Source: Benincasa hispida (Eukaryota > Streptophyta > Magnoliopsida > Cucurbitales > Cucurbitaceae). Taken from it: DNA of 64,000 bases. Location of the stretch: contig NC_052360.1 in assembly GCF_009727055.1 (NCBI RefSeq), positions 69,518,326 to 69,582,325 on the forward strand, given 5' to 3'. The stretch's first letter is position 1; each line of letters opens with the position of its first letter. Shown here one piece after another: positions 33,682 to 46,594 of this stretch. Position numbers and translations under genes: made by a program. The notes below the pieces were generated by a model. That model was given only the letters and a program-made list of their open reading frames with translations. It did no database searches and was not told where the DNA came from.

Positions 33682-36600
33682 TGTCACACCCCCTCCCAGA
33701 TTTACCACTTTTACCTAGAATGAGGCATAAAGACAACAGATACTACTCTTCCATGATATTTACCGTCCAACTTAACTTGCTCTAACAGAAAAAATCCTGA
33801 AAGCTATCAACGCAAATAATAACTTTTATTCAATAATCAACTCGAATATCCTTACAAATAAATTTTAAAAGACTCTAATCTAGTTCAATATTCAAAACTT
33901 GATTGAATTGAGATTCATTAATGCCAACCCTGATCCCAAGACACTATGTCTATGTAATGAACCCAATCCTATGGCAGACCTCGATCTTTAGCGGCAATAG
34001 GAACTCCTTCGCTATCTAGGGGGAGGAAGAGGAAACAAAACATTCGGAAAATGTAAGTTAGGAAGCCCAGTGAATGGAGTTTTATGAAACAACTTTTTAA
34101 GTTTCAAAAAATTTTTTGAAAACTTACAGTAACTTATGCTTGAGAATTTAATCAAGAAACTCTTTTCAAATACATGAAATAAAAAGATATATTTTTAATA
34201 CATGTAATACTTATAGAAACTCATTCAAACATATGCTAAATATTTTGAATAAAGCGTCACATGAAACTTAATAAAATGCATGAATACCAATGATAAATCA
34301 ATCATCAAACCTACACTCGAACTCCCTTAGAGTGGACCAACTCAACATACCCAGGTACTGAGATGGAACCAACTCAGTACATCCAGACATAAGGTGGAAC
34401 TAACTCAACACACTTAGTCACTGAGGTGGAACCAACTCAACACACTCAGTCTTTGCTAATGCAGAACCAACTCAACACTTAGCAGATGTCGTACATGCAT
34501 GTAGAGTTCAAGTATCTCGTCCAGGGTACTAAATCCAATGGTTTGAAAAACCTCTTTCTCAAACCATTACTTTTGAAAATAATACATGAATAATCAAACA
34601 AGAGTTTATAATTAAATGCATAACTCAATGCATGATGACAATCATATTTATCAATATAAACCTTGAGATGACTCATAAACATAATTTATATCATCAAATA
34701 CATTTAAAAGCATAGTTAAAATATGGTTTTTCTTTAAGGAAAGGTCACTCACAGTTGATCGGTTTCTCTTCGAGTTCATAGTTCCCTTGACTCCTGAAAT
34801 TCCTAAAATTGTGTTGGCAATTTCCTAGTTATCCTCCACATGGTCATAAACTAATTTATTTGAAAATTAACCTTCAATTATAACCAATTCACTTAAACTT
34901 CCCCAAAATCCTAATTCGGTACCTTTTAGGGTTCTACTTTGTAATTAGGTCCTTAATTACTTAAAAATTATCTTAATATTTCAAAATTAATCTCCAATAA
35001 GAACTAACGCCACTTCAATTTCCCTAGAACCTTAGTCTTGTCCATTTTAGGGGTTTGCCTTTCAAATTTAACCCTAATTTCACTCAATTTAGGGTGTACA
35101 CACAAATAAGTCCCTTTAATTACTTAAGTTACCTTAATTCCTCCAAATTCATACAATTTAATCTTAAAGTATCTTAATGATACCAACTAGGACTTAAATC
35201 AAGTTTGAGTACACTTAATTTTTCTCAAACCCTAATGTCATCCAATTTTAGGGTTTCACTTTACACTTTAATCTTTAAATTACCTTAAAATTAATTTAAT
35301 ATTCTAAATTACTTCAATCCGAAGGTCAAAGCATCTTATTGATATCCATAAGAACCTAAATTAAGCTTAAGAACATCTTAATTAACCTTTATTTGTCCAA
35401 TTTTGCCTAATTTTTCCATGAACCCTAATTAGGGTTTAGTTTAAATTAATCCCCTAATCAATATCAAATTTAACTTAGGATCCCAATTTATTATAGTTTT
35501 AGGTTTGAAGCATCATAATAATACCAATTGGATCCTTAGTCATGCTTAAAATTACCTTAACTATTCTAAAATCGAATGTTCCAGTTTTAGCCAGTTTTTC
35601 GGTGACACTTTCGGTGACCAAATTCTCTCATTTCAGCTATATCCACTTGAATTAATTTATATAAACCTCTTATCCATCCTTAAAATTAGCTTACCACAAA
35701 GTTTAGACGTCCAAAACGCCCTAGAATCTTGGAATCGATCAAACTTCCCATGTGTACCTATTTTTTTTTTACAAGAAGTTTTAGAGTTTAATTTCTTCAA
35801 CTCTAGCAAATAACAATCAAACAAAAGACCATAGAACTCTACGGGGACCTTAAAAGTATCTTGCCTTCGAATTTGGGACCTCGGATTAACCCCTAAGTCC
35901 ACGAATTCGCCAAAAATCAAGAGCCTCTTATTTTCTGTTGAGAATTCCGACGCCACTGTTGTTCTTCTTTTTCCTTGCTTCTCCGGCCCCGATTCTTTAA
36001 TTAAAACAATCCACGACCTCCCTCTCAAATCTCTCTATAGTTTAGCTTCATTTTGCCCAATTTTTATCCACCAAAATATTTTTATTTTTCTCACTTTCCT
36101 TTTTTCCTTTAATAGACAAATCCAACTTATTTGCATGATTTAGCCCAATTCCTCCAACTGCCACCACCTATTTTAGTTCTCCTACGTCCCTAGCTGAGTA
36201 ATCCCCCACCTCCAAGAGTTTCAATGAGAAAATTTGAGGAAGATACCCCAAATTGGTCCAAAAACTTCACAAATTTCCTCTCTCGCTCTCTTTCTTGAAT
36301 TAACACCTAATCCCATAGCTTCCTCTTTCAATTCCACTTCAAGCTTTACTTAACAAACCCCCTTACACTTCCAACTTACCCATATAACTTCAAATGTCTC
36401 CAAAATTTACCTATTTCAAAGTGTTGACCTTCTGTTGACTTTGACTTGACCATTGACCGTTGATCTTTGACCTTTGACTTTGATTTGAGGATTCTTAAGT
36501 CATCCACAAATATCCTTTAAAGCTCTACTAGGTTGATTATCCTCAAATTATCCCTAGGTCTTTACTTTTTCTTTCTTGGTAAAGCCATCATCGATCTAAT

Positions 36601-36737
36601 TTTACCTCTAATCAATCTCTCAACTAGATGTTTTAACTTAATCTCGAGTCTTCAAGCACAATCTCAACTTATAAATTTCCTTAACACTCCCTTGGAAAGA
36701 GTAACTGAATGGAGGATTTACAATTTGGTCTAGGACA
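33682..36737 (-). mobile_element. Solo LTR of gypsy-like family F inside the PMD gene
   Basis: About 3.06 kb from TGTCACACCCCC to TCTAGGACA splits exon 3 of the PMD gene between HQPDRLLQ and MLQLHQID. On the minus strand it reads TGTCC...GTGACA. CATGT occurs at both edges (33680-33684, 36736-36740) and may be the target duplication, although the exact ends are then ambiguous. It contains no RT, integrase or gag. It has a short tandem repeat at 34320-34480 and many 'ccctaat' and 'agggttt' phrases. The 123-aa minus ORF at 35657-36028 resembles nothing I know. Confidence 0.65.
34320..34480 (-). repeat. Short tandem repeat in LTR F
   Basis: Four to five imperfect units of roughly 35 bp built on 'tggaaccaactcaacacac' and 'ctcagtcactgagg'. 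LTR E has a different minisatellite in what may be the equivalent position. Confidence 0.75.
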
Positions 36738-37689
36738 TGTTATACAATGCTGCAACTACACCAAATTGATTTAATAGGTAAACACGACCAATACTGGTGG
36801 CAATTTCAAGTATAATATATATCATTGTGACATGTATTTCGTGATCGCTGTGCAAGAAGACAAATAATAGATGGGTCAAATGTATCAGATGACTACACAT
36901 CTTCATACAACTCAATCACGAGAAAATATCACACCTGATGACAACTTAATGTTATTGTATGGTAAAAATTTTATTATCTACTTTTCTCAATTGGTATGAA
37001 TATTATTTCATATTAATATTTTTCATCATATAGAACAATTTTGTCCAAGATATACAAACAATATTCAATACAACACAATTTACTAGATTTTGGTGCAACG
37101 TAACCAAAACTTGGTAAATGTAGAGCATTCGACAAACAAGAAGACTCGATGTTGCTGACACTAATAGAAGATATATCCGTCGTAGATGACAATGGCAGCA
37201 TGCTGAAGATATTCTAGAGCAACACTCACCAGGAACCTTACATATCCCATGATTCGGTTCCAACTTCTCCTGGATACTCACTAGGAGTACAGATAAACAT
37301 TGCATCAAGTTCCTGTTATCAACAAGAGTATTATATACATGATGAACTTCCGTCTGTTGTCACCCAACAAAAATTGATGTTGTAATTCATTATCAGCAAC
37401 ATTTTGAAGTGCCTATACCTCGACATGGGACACGTGCCTGAAGATGACCACCGTGTGGCACTTGAGTGACTTGTAATTCAGACTTTGAACTTCATGTGAA
37501 TGTTTATTTAAATAAAAAAATTCATTGCACTCATCTTTATATTATGCAGTCCAATTTGCATTTTCTAATGTTTTATAAACATAACAAGAAATAAAAAGTA
37601 AATTACATTTGATATTGAGAAACACATAGTCGATACTCATGAAGAATAACAACAAGAAATAAATAAATAAAGGAAAGAAAGAAAATTAA

Positions 37690-38090
37690 AAACACACGAC
37701 CCTAAATCATGGATTGGGTCCATGAATTTGACTTGGTCCACTAGTCTTATATGGCAAAAGAGTCCTACATGGCATGTGGTTCACGTTAGTTGGGGAGGGA
37801 AGTCATTGACCAGTATTCGATTTTACTACCGTACCATATTTTTGTCAATATTTTATCCTCGTACCCTAATTCTTAATTTTTTTTCACCTATCCTATTTTT
37901 GTCATTATTTTTAAAAATTACATTATTCTTAACATTAACTCTAGTATGAGTATTAATGACAATTTTGAAAAATGTCATAATTGGACTTTTAAGGACAATA
38001 AACAATTGTCAACCATGAATATTACTGATAATTATGAACTATCATTATCAAGTTTAATGTGACAGACTATCATTTTCATCAATTGACTCA
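37690..38090 (-). repeat. MULE-1 right terminal inverted repeat (approximate)
   Basis: Reverse-complement similarity to 24454-24860 (see there). It is followed to 38460 by many copies of 'tgtca', 'gacaat' and 'tgacat', a subterminal repeat-like tract. Confidence 0.45.
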
Positions 38091-38460
38091 ATATTGGCTA
38101 ATTGTTGTTACGTTACAAGTATTGACAATAGTTATAAAACGTTAAAAAAGAATATATATTGACATTTTTTCTTGTCAAGAATATATGAACCATGACACTT
38201 TATTGTCAAGGATATTTGAACCATTATAAATATTTTATGTCAACAAGTGTTCTACCACGACACATTGTTATTCTCACAAAATTTCATATTACGACAGTTT
38301 TTATATTGTCAATATAATACATGTCTTGATAGTTTATTATTTCTTTGAACCTTGTCATTACACACATGATTTCCATCATCAACCCAATTTTAAATTAAGG
38401 TGACTCGTTATTTAAAACATGACTGTCCTACAAATAGTCCTGACAATCACAAAAACAACG

Positions 38461-39644
38461 AATAAAGTACCAACAATAAAATAAACAAATAACACACAGT
38501 GCTTGGTAACCTAGTTATGTGATATACCATCTACGTTTAAGTGGCAGGTGCTCGAGAAAGATAAATTCACTAATATAAAAAGTCAAGCAATTACAACGTA
38601 GTACTTATTTATAAATTCATGACAATGACAATGACACATGTTAGACCCCAACTTTTGTTGACCACCTAGACTCTCCTTAGATGTGAGACTCCATCTCATT
38701 GGAACTTAGGTATCTCCTAAGTATTTGAATGTTAGTGATGAATCACTTGGACGCCTCCTAAGTGTGAGGCTTCTTCTCGTCAGTATTTTATCTTTTCTCT
38801 GTCAAATGAAGATAACTTCACTTGGTAGAAATTAAGCTCCTCCTAAGTTCAAGTACTCCTTCTCTATTGACAAAGCCTTAACATCCCTTCAGGATGAGAA
38901 CTCCATCACAATCAACAATGTGTTAAAATCCTCCTACAAGTGAGAACTTCTTCTCAATCAACAATACCTTAGGCACTCCCTAAAGCTAAGAACTCTTCTC
39001 AAGATTGCTTCAATCAAGAATTCTTATTCAACATGTTGCAAAATAACATTCAACTTCTTGTTTCACAACTACATGAATTATAGAAAGCTTAGGTGAAGAC
39101 TATAAGAATACAATTGCAAGCAACAACCCTAGAAATCCCAAAAACTCTCTCTTACATAAACAAAACGGAAGAAGGAAAATAGACCTAATTTAATATCGTC
39201 AGACCATAGAAAAGGAAAGCATAAAAAATAACTTTGCAGAATATTCCATATAAGGAAATAAAATATTTTGTAGAATCAACATTCTATGCAACATCCTGTG
39301 GGATATATTCTGAGACATCATCGAAACAGCCCAAGGTAAAAAGTCTAGTAACCTTAAAAATATATATATATAGAGCCAATTTCAATTGTCTAACACTATT
39401 TTAAAACAAAAATTAGTACAACATAAACAAGAACTTTCATATAATGTTTTTACAAAGAAACTAAATACAAAGAAGCTATCACATATCCCCAAAGGGACAA
39501 ATACAAGAAAACTAATAACGAAACTTAGAGAATTTTTACAAAGAATTTTTACAAGGTATTATCATGAGTAGTAACTATATTACAACAAGTTTTATCACTA
39601 ACCAAACGTAAAGTTTTGTCGCGAGAGAGGTATGTCGCGCTACA
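38461..39644. other. Unclassified repeat-like region, no gene
   Basis: 38640-39010 contains recurring phrases ('ctcctaagt', 'gagacttc', 'cttctca') at irregular spacing, as in some LTRs. I cannot identify ends or a family. 39260-39590 is AT-rich, with a 61-aa ORF (39386-39571) that I do not support. Confidence 0.4.
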
Positions 39645-40965
39645 TGTAATGACCCGACCTATCGAGATCTCTAACTAGGGTCATTACCTCATAAATACAA
39701 ATTTAAAATCAAAGCAAATCATTCATAGAACAAAAGTTTATTTAAAGAAAAATATGATAACTTACGAAATTGTTGCTCGGGGTCCCTAGAAACATTTATG
39801 AAAAATTACAATTAAAAGTTAAAATTTTCTAACATCAAGATCTAGATCAAAACATTAGATAGTGGAAAACATAAAACTGAGCAGAAGTGTTGAGAACTGT
39901 CCTATTGGTATAGCTCACGAATTCCTCTTGTCATTCGCCAGTTTATCTTCATCTGTGCCTGAAAACATAACATAAAAAATGATGAGTATAAATCTCAGTA
40001 AGTAGCCCCACTATAGATATCAGGATATGCATTTATGTTTAATAAATGCAAACATGTAGGTGGGACACACATAATTTTTAACCATTATTAGACAGTCGTG
40101 TAGTAAACGGTTTAAATACCTTAGATTTGACCACGAGTCGTAGATCTAGTCTTTTTGTTGCTAGATAATGGTCCTTGACTCTATAAAACTTTGATCTACC
40201 CTTCAAATAATAATGGGTAACACAAAATTTGAGCCAAAGCTTAATGAATAATCAAGATCCTCAAGAAAAGATGAAAAAAAAAAACACCAACACACTCATT
40301 GGGAGACTATTAACTGAGACCCATAGCGGAATCCAATGACTATAGACGACTGAGAACGAGTGGCGATGTTGATGGTCGAATCTGGCAGATGTCTGGCAAC
40401 GGTGGATGTGGGATCTAGCGCCGTGTATGTGGTAGTAAAACAGAACAACAACACGAACTCGTAGGGATTGATGGTCAAATCTCCTCTATATGTGGATTTC
40501 AACAAGACTATTTTTTCTATGATAGAACCCTAAATTCTATCATAACTGTTTGCTTAAAATATCTATTTTTGTAGGTAAACTCCAATCCTAACTCAACAAA
40601 GCTATTTCAGAAGATTTAGAAGTAATTCAAGCTAAATGACACCAAAAAATCACTTAACAAGAAGATCCATGATGAACTACCACTTTGCCCCTCAAGAGGA
40701 ATAATCCAACACTCTTCAGCAATGTTTGTAGCGTCTTGATGCTCCTTACAACACTGAGCCTGACGCTAGCTCGACATTTGAAGACAAAATGCATCTATTT
40801 GCTGTAAAACGGGGCAACGTCGCAATGCTTGACCCAAGGTCGCAACATTCCAAATATTCACAGGATAGTCTGCGCGTGCCTGCCTTGTGCAACTGAGTGT
40901 CAGCACAGCGTTGCAACGTTAGCCCAACATTTCTTGGCTTTTCTACGATTTAGCATTGCAACACC
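39645..40965 (-). mobile_element. Gypsy-like LTR related to family E (reversed)
   Basis: Begins TGTAATGACCCGACC, the reverse of the GGTCGGGTCGTTACA-type end of LTR E (17060-17073). Its 39900-40015 block is the reverse of 16663-16770 ('tactgaga' with 'tactcat', then 'cag' and 'gaggaattcgtgagc'). The right boundary is uncertain. Near 40920-40965 there is a block also found reversed at about 860-900. No genes. Confidence 0.55.
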
Positions 40966-41282
40966 TTCCATCTTCTTCCTTCAACCATTCAATGTGTATT
41001 CAATACAACACCAACATTCCATCAAAGGATTTATTCTCAACTAATATTCTATCAATAGCATTGAATAACATTGGTATGAACAGAATGGAAGGTCACTCTC
41101 AGTATTCACTTTTTGTTGAACTCCCCACAAAATTCTCCCATTTTTCTCTCGGAGTGTTCTATCAGTGTTTCAATCCAACATCTTCGTTCATCGCTTTCAT
41201 CGTCATATTCAAAAACAGAGAGAACGTAAGTGATATTCTACAATATTTCTTGTCCCAGGTCGCTTTCATAATAAGTGTCATT
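40966..41282 (+). other. Probable leader exon of MULE-2
   Basis: The stretch ends with 'agagaacgtaagtg', where GTAAGT (41226) is a good splice donor. The next clear acceptor is 'cccattgcag' before 41657, where MULE-2 coding begins. I infer a 5' untranslated exon plus first intron. Confidence 0.35.
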
Positions 41283-41600
41283 TAGCATTAAATGAACGAT
41301 CGTATAGTAATATATACACAATCATTCATTACAATATAAACGGTCAATCAAAAATTACTAGATTATCATATACTAATTTATAAACGATCGTGTAGTAATT
41401 TATAAATGATCGTGTACTTAGTATCGTATATGTGATCATTTATAAATTTCTAAATGATTGTTTATATAGTACTACACAATTGTTTAGAAATTACTACATG
41501 AGTAGTACTGTATAAACGATCGTTCATAAATTTATATACAATCACATATACAATACTAAGCGAACACTTATAAATAGGACAATCACTTATCAATTATTGT
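41283..41600. repeat. CGATCG-rich array in MULE-2 first intron
   Basis: Repeated 'aacgatcgt', 'aatgatcgt' and 'acaatcat' alternating with 'atagtaat', 'ataaattt' and similar, about 20-40 bp apart. Confidence 0.7.
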
Positions 41601-41639
41601 GCGATTTCTTAAATTTTTATGTGACATTGCTTAAGATTT

Positions 41640-42393
41640 GCTTATCCCATTGCAGATCAATGACGCTATTTCGCATCTTTGTACAATTGGGTGGGATTGG
41701 GATGAGTCCAAAATAAAATATGTTGGAGGTCATATGAAAGGTCTGAAATTCAAAAATGATATAACAGTCAATGAATTAGTGAGTATGATGTGCCAACGAT
41801 TAAATATTGATCTGGATATGTTTGATATACACATCAAATGTTGTTACAATTTATTGGTCTCAGCTCCCTCAATCGACATAATCGACGATGAAGACCTTAA
41901 CTTTTTAGTGATGCATCCTAGATGCCATTATTTGTATTAGTTACACCTTGCAAAATTCATGGAGTACACACAGACAATATGTACTTGTATTGCAATCCAA
42001 CCGATCAACACATTTCAACCAGTTAAAACTGTGGGTTTGTAATATTTACACCATGTCTTAACTAGATGATCATATTGAACCATGTAACTTGGAGGATGAC
42101 CGAAGTGAAGTTAGTTTGGTCACAACAATGAACCCATAAGTACTTCACAGTTTGATACTGAACATGGATACGGACAACCTTTAGGACCACAAACTTCTTC
42201 AACACCTTACATCCATGTTCTAACCCCACCTGCTCCCATCCCGCTAGTTGTGATGTCTTCGGTTCAAATGCATTCCACCATTCCAACCCAACCATTTATA
42301 GATATACCCAGACCATCAGAGGGCCCATCGTATGACGATCTCATCACAATACCTCATGATTGCCTGAATGACAAGGATATAAATGTTAGTCAA
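41640..42393 (+). pseudogene. MULE-2 transposase N-terminus, truncated
   Basis: Open for 100 codons, then a stop: WDWDESKIKYVGGHMKGLKF, KNDITVNELVSMMCQRLNID, IHIKCCYNLLVSAPSIDIID, DDEDLNFLVMH. This is the ubiquitin-like N-terminal segment typical of cucurbit mudrA proteins. A linker follows with DTEHGYGQPLGPQTSSTPYI and a proline-rich stretch to IPHDCLNDKDINV. It is then cut at 42394 by a copia-A LTR, and the MuDR and DDE domains are not found afterwards. Its N-terminus was probably spliced from a leader exon. Confidence 0.75.
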
Positions 42394-44213
42394 TGTTAGG
42401 TTTTATGTCTAAAACTCGTGATTTGTAAACATTAAACTTATTCTGAAAATTCAATAAGTTGTTAGTGAATATATGAATTTCTTATTTCGTTTTAGAAATA
42501 ATTCCAATAAACTAAAAGATCCATGACTATTACATGAATACTTAAAATTTATATGGAGATATAAAAGTGGATCAGGTTTGAGTAAATAGTCAAAATGATC
42601 TATAGTATATGAATAAGGTTAGGTGTCTTATTCTGATAAAACTATTAGATGCAATCCACTCTATAGTTGTTACAAGGAGTTGTAAAGTGCTACAGACAAA
42701 GTGATCCTAATTCGTACATATGATGACATGAGGAGTGGGGTCATCCTATGCAATGAGTTTACACAAGATCGGACCACGAAATAAGTCACTCTTATTTTAT
42801 AACGTTGTTTAGTGTTTAAGACTGACTATTTAACAACGATGACTTAGGTAACTTAACCTGAATCCTGAGCTAATTATGAAATCCTATTTATTCAGGATTA
42901 TCCTTAGATTTTCATGGGTGAGGGTTGGCTCAACAGTGCCGGCTCAATAAGTCTCTCATTTCGGGGATAAGACCGGGTAGATAGCTTTGGACATAGGGTA
43001 CAAGATAGAATTCACTCCTACCCATTTTCAGGGATAGTAGAGAGGTTTCTCTCTTAAGTACTGACTTCGAATTTATAACAAGGGGCCCTACCCTCTCATT
43101 GGCTCGAGAGGGACTCGGTTTGATGATCAGATCACAAACCAATTATTCATTAAAGGATCAGTAGGACTTAAGGAACAAGAGATAATCTCAGGATTAAAAC
43201 AGCCTTTTGACTCAACCGTTATTATGAACAACCTGTGAAGAGTTAACTTACTACTCATAGTTATATCGAGTGGACACAATATATCTATAGTGAGGGGAGT
43301 GCAACTCTTGGCTTTAGTAGAGTGACCTAGTATTTAACGAATGAGGGTTAATTCGTGTAAAGAGTTTAACCAATTAATCTTGGATCGTTGGAGCCATGAT
43401 CTGTAGGTCCACCAGATCCCTACTAGCCACAAACGAATTAGCTTAGAGTAGCGTGATAAGTTGATTTGAATCGATTAATATTTAAATATGATTTAAATAT
43501 TAAATTCATGAATAAAGATTTATTGTAATGTTATTGGTGACAAATTAATTTAATTTGATATTAAATTAATAAGATTAATTAAATTGTTTAATTAATTTAT
43601 TAAATTATTAGAAAATTAATTATTAACTTAATTTTGAAAAAATATAAAATTTTTTATTTTTTAACTGAAATGTTATTTTTGTTTGGAAATCAAAATAAAA
43701 AAGAGAAAATTGAAGTTGAAAATGTGAGATTTTCCCACTAAGAAAGAAAGTTTCTTAGTCACATTTGCACTTCTAATCCACCTCAAATTGCAAATAGGTA
43801 TTGGATCTCATGCAGCAAATGAGTTTGCATGATGATCATACAATATAACTTGAAATCTATGTGGAAATGGCATGCAATCAGTTGCAGTTTTCTGCTAGAA
43901 AAAGTGATTGAAGAACTGTTCTTCATATTGTCAAAACCAGAAACTGTCTCTCCCTATTCCCTTTATCCAAGCTTATTTTGAGTCTCACGACCCAATCCAA
44001 GGCACCAAGAGGATAATATGGAAGGCCTTGTGTGTTTCAATAGCAAAATCTAGGAGATTGCAGCTGAAGATCGTGAATCAAAGGTATTTCAAAGGTTAGT
44101 GTTGAACTCTGGTTTTAGTTTATGAGCATGCTTTGTTCGAAGCCATCATTAATGAATTAGAATGCTTAATGATCCCATTTTACTTCTTCTACCTGCTTCC
44201 TTAATCCAACGAT

Positions 44214-44225
44214 TGGTATCAAAGC
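44214..44225 (+). other. Primer-binding site, one mismatch
   Basis: TGGTATCAAAGC differs by one base from the iMet primer-binding site at 7670. Confidence 0.75.
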
Positions 44226-44509
44226 ATCAATTAAGCATTCAATTCGGTTTAACTTCAGCTTGATGGGTATTGTTTCATAAGTTATATGAAAATGATGAAC
44301 TGATATGGTTTCTTTGAGTTTTGGCATTGTTTTCTTTTCAATTATATTTTAATTCTTGTAATTGGCTCTTGTTTGATGAGCCTTAATGTTTGCTTGAGTG
44401 TCTGTAATTTGTATGGAATCAATAGAGTTGCAATTAAGTTGTAATTGAAGAAAGAAGTGAAGAAGGTCGAGTAGCAGGAACTAGATTTTCAACATCTGAC
44501 CAATACTCA

Positions 44510-44765
44510 ATGCTCGATGCTCCAAAACTTGATGCTCGATGCTAATAAACTTGATGTGCGATGCCTTACTCAATGAGAAACTCGATGGTATTTTGTGAAA
44601 TACTCGATGCACGATGACATACTCGATGGTACTCGATGCTTATACTGAATGGTATTTCGTGAAATACTTGATGAATGATACCATACTCAATCGCTGGTAT
44701 TTAATGAAATACTTGATGCATGATGGTGCTTGAAGGCATACTCGATGCTTGATGGTACTCGATGA
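44510..44765 (+). repeat. 'actcgatg' minisatellite in copia-A leader
   Basis: More than 20 copies of 'ctcgatg', 'cttgatg' and close variants, in larger phrases such as 'ggtatttcgtgaaatact'. The other leader (7960-8039 plus 14090-14400) has a GC-rich 'gacccgacc' block here instead. Confidence 0.8.
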
Positions 44766-45666
44766 TATTTGCTCGGGTCAGCACAGTTTTGAGCATTGGA
44801 GGTCAGATTCAAGGCGGTTCGAGCAATCCAGAAGTATTTTGGAGCTGGTTTAGGCTGATTTATGTAATAATTAAGCCTTTGCTTACTTGAAAATGCCAAA
44901 AACAAAAACCATATCAGTTTGTGATTAATTATTTATGCATATTATATCTGTTATAATTAAATAAATCTTGTATATGCATAAAGTATGCCATGTAGATTTA
45001 AAATGCTACAGTAGGAAGCATGTTACATGCATTGAAAGTATTTTATAAAGTGTTAGTATATATAGTATGCATGTATAGGGTTTCATATATTTTAATATAA
45101 ATGTTATATTAAATGTTAAATGCCTTTTATGTATGTTATTGATGTTTAGCATGTCTAAAATGTTGTAACTTGTTATAAAATTGGGTTAGACATTTAAAAT
45201 CTATAACAAAGATAAGTTGCATGCTCACGTAGGTTAATCACCTAGTTAAAATAGGTCGACATCTTGTAAAATATGGTTACAAACTCATCCGGTACATAAT
45301 CTTGTCTAAGGCTGGGCGTATTTAAGTTGTGGTCTACGAAACACCTTCTACCTAAGGATTATGACTAGATAATTGAGCGTTGTTAACCAATTTTATAAGC
45401 AATACGTGAGTGGTATGAGGTTTTAAAACTAGTTTATCACCTAGATATCGTAGGTTAAATCCAAATATAAACGTTATACTTGGATAAAAACCTAGACTTA
45501 GGTTGTTCAATTAGATGGAACAACCAGAGTAAAGTTATACCCAAATAAATGTTAAGACACTTCAGTGGGAGATTAATGGCATATATAATATGTTATTGGA
45601 ACACTTCAGTGGGAATTTAGAATACTTTAGTGAGAGATTAATAAGGTATACGGTATATTATTTTTA

Positions 45667-46100
45667 GCTCTCGCGTCTCTAAGAGTTCACATCGAGACTC
45701 ATGCTTCACTTCGTGTCGATTATGAATCTTAACTGCTCCAGTCAAAAAGTGTTGCTATGAATCAAGATCAGGTGAATAGGGAAAGTTATTCACAGCAAAA
45801 TCAAAAGTAATGTTTTAATTCTCACGTCCTAAGATGTTCACACCATGAGATCCGTGCAACGCTTCGTGTCGATTATGAACCTCAACTGCTCCATTCGGGA
45901 AGTGTTTGCATGGGGTCAATACCAAGGTGAATGAAGGGATGTTCTTCAATGTAAAATCAAATATACGATATATTGATTTAACTCTCACGTCCCTAGAAAG
46001 TTCACACCGTAAGGTGCATACAATGCTTCGTATTGATTATGAACCTCAACTGCTCCATTCGGAAAGTGTTTGTATGGGTCAATATCAAGGTGAATGGGAG
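45667..46100 (+). repeat. Three ~155-bp tandem units in copia-A leader
   Basis: Units near 45667, 45819 and 45981 share 'ctcacgtcc', 'gttcacacc', 'gattatgaacctcaactgc' and 'caaggtgaatg', with moderate divergence. The 72-aa ORF at 45906-46124 is a by-product. Confidence 0.8.
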
Positions 46101-46594
46101 AAGTGGTTCATAGTAAGGGGATGAAGGATATGTGTCAATGTTTCCTACGGTCTCTTTATTTTGTTTAGACTATGAGATTCCTATGTTGCACCTGTTGTCG
46201 TCTTTAAGTTGGTCTCGCTAGTCGTTTTAACGACAGCTATCCCTTTGGAGGGTTGTAATATAGGATTCGGAACAACTCAAACTTCAGAAATGGATAGGAT
46301 TTCTTAGGTTGTTTTCAGCTTTGACTTTCCAATTCGGTAGCATCGTTGGGGCCGACCCTTGAGGTCTGAAAACGGAGGGTTACACTTACGAAATTACTAA
46401 AGTGTTAGTAATTTCTGACAAAAAACGATAGCTAAATGACTATCGAAATATGAGTTATTCTGGGGATAGTATTTAGTCAAGAATGTCTTGCTATAGTATC
46501 GTTGCCAAAATAATGAGAATTTTGGGTACGTTATTCCTTTTCTTGATTGGATTTAAAAGGCAATTCACAGATAACATTTGTTTATATTTTCAGA

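Larger units (their letters stand above)
32740..37340 (+). pseudogene. Plant mobile domain (PMD) gene in MULE-1
   Basis: Belongs to the aminotransferase-like plant mobile domain family (the MAIN/MAIL-type domain), which occurs both in transposons and in domesticated plant genes. Exon 1 (to 33295): VQFGLPMDGEHITRSL, LLDNFEQAGRYY, then ALEIADPLIQLQV and AYDQFNIIAQQDESQPLNHF; exon 2 33370-33457: WSNVLAASEQSANM; exon 3 33534-33681: MNWTPYTQDIMSLFLNYFHD, IWLTVSPLICFHIIDWHQPD. All junctions are GT/AG and phase-consistent (the AG|A arginine codon spans intron 1). Coding continues after the inserted LTR F at 36750: MLQLHQIDLIGKHDQYWWQF, DRCARRQIIDGSNVSDDYTS, then ITRKYHT. The C-terminal tail to 37340 is weakly readable. 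In-frame stops and frameshifts make it a pseudogene. The function in transposons is not established. Confidence 0.85.
24454..38460 (+). mobile_element. MULE-1: long-TIR Mutator-like element with transposase and PMD genes
   Basis: Two genes on the + strand, a mudrA-type transposase (25456-30245) and a plant-mobile-domain gene (32740-37340), lie between inverted repeats near 24454-24860 and 37690-38090. After removing three later insertions (26543-29345, 30469-32390, 33682-36737) the element would be about 6-7 kb. The left end is taken at CACTACAATAAAACTG, and the right end is uncertain, somewhere in a TGTCA-rich tract ending near 38460. Both genes carry stops and lost catalytic residues, so it is not autonomous. 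Confidence 0.6.

Noticed and set aside
35657..36028. 123-aa minus ORF in LTR F
   Set aside because: The longest frame in the LTR but without recognisable domain; likely chance.
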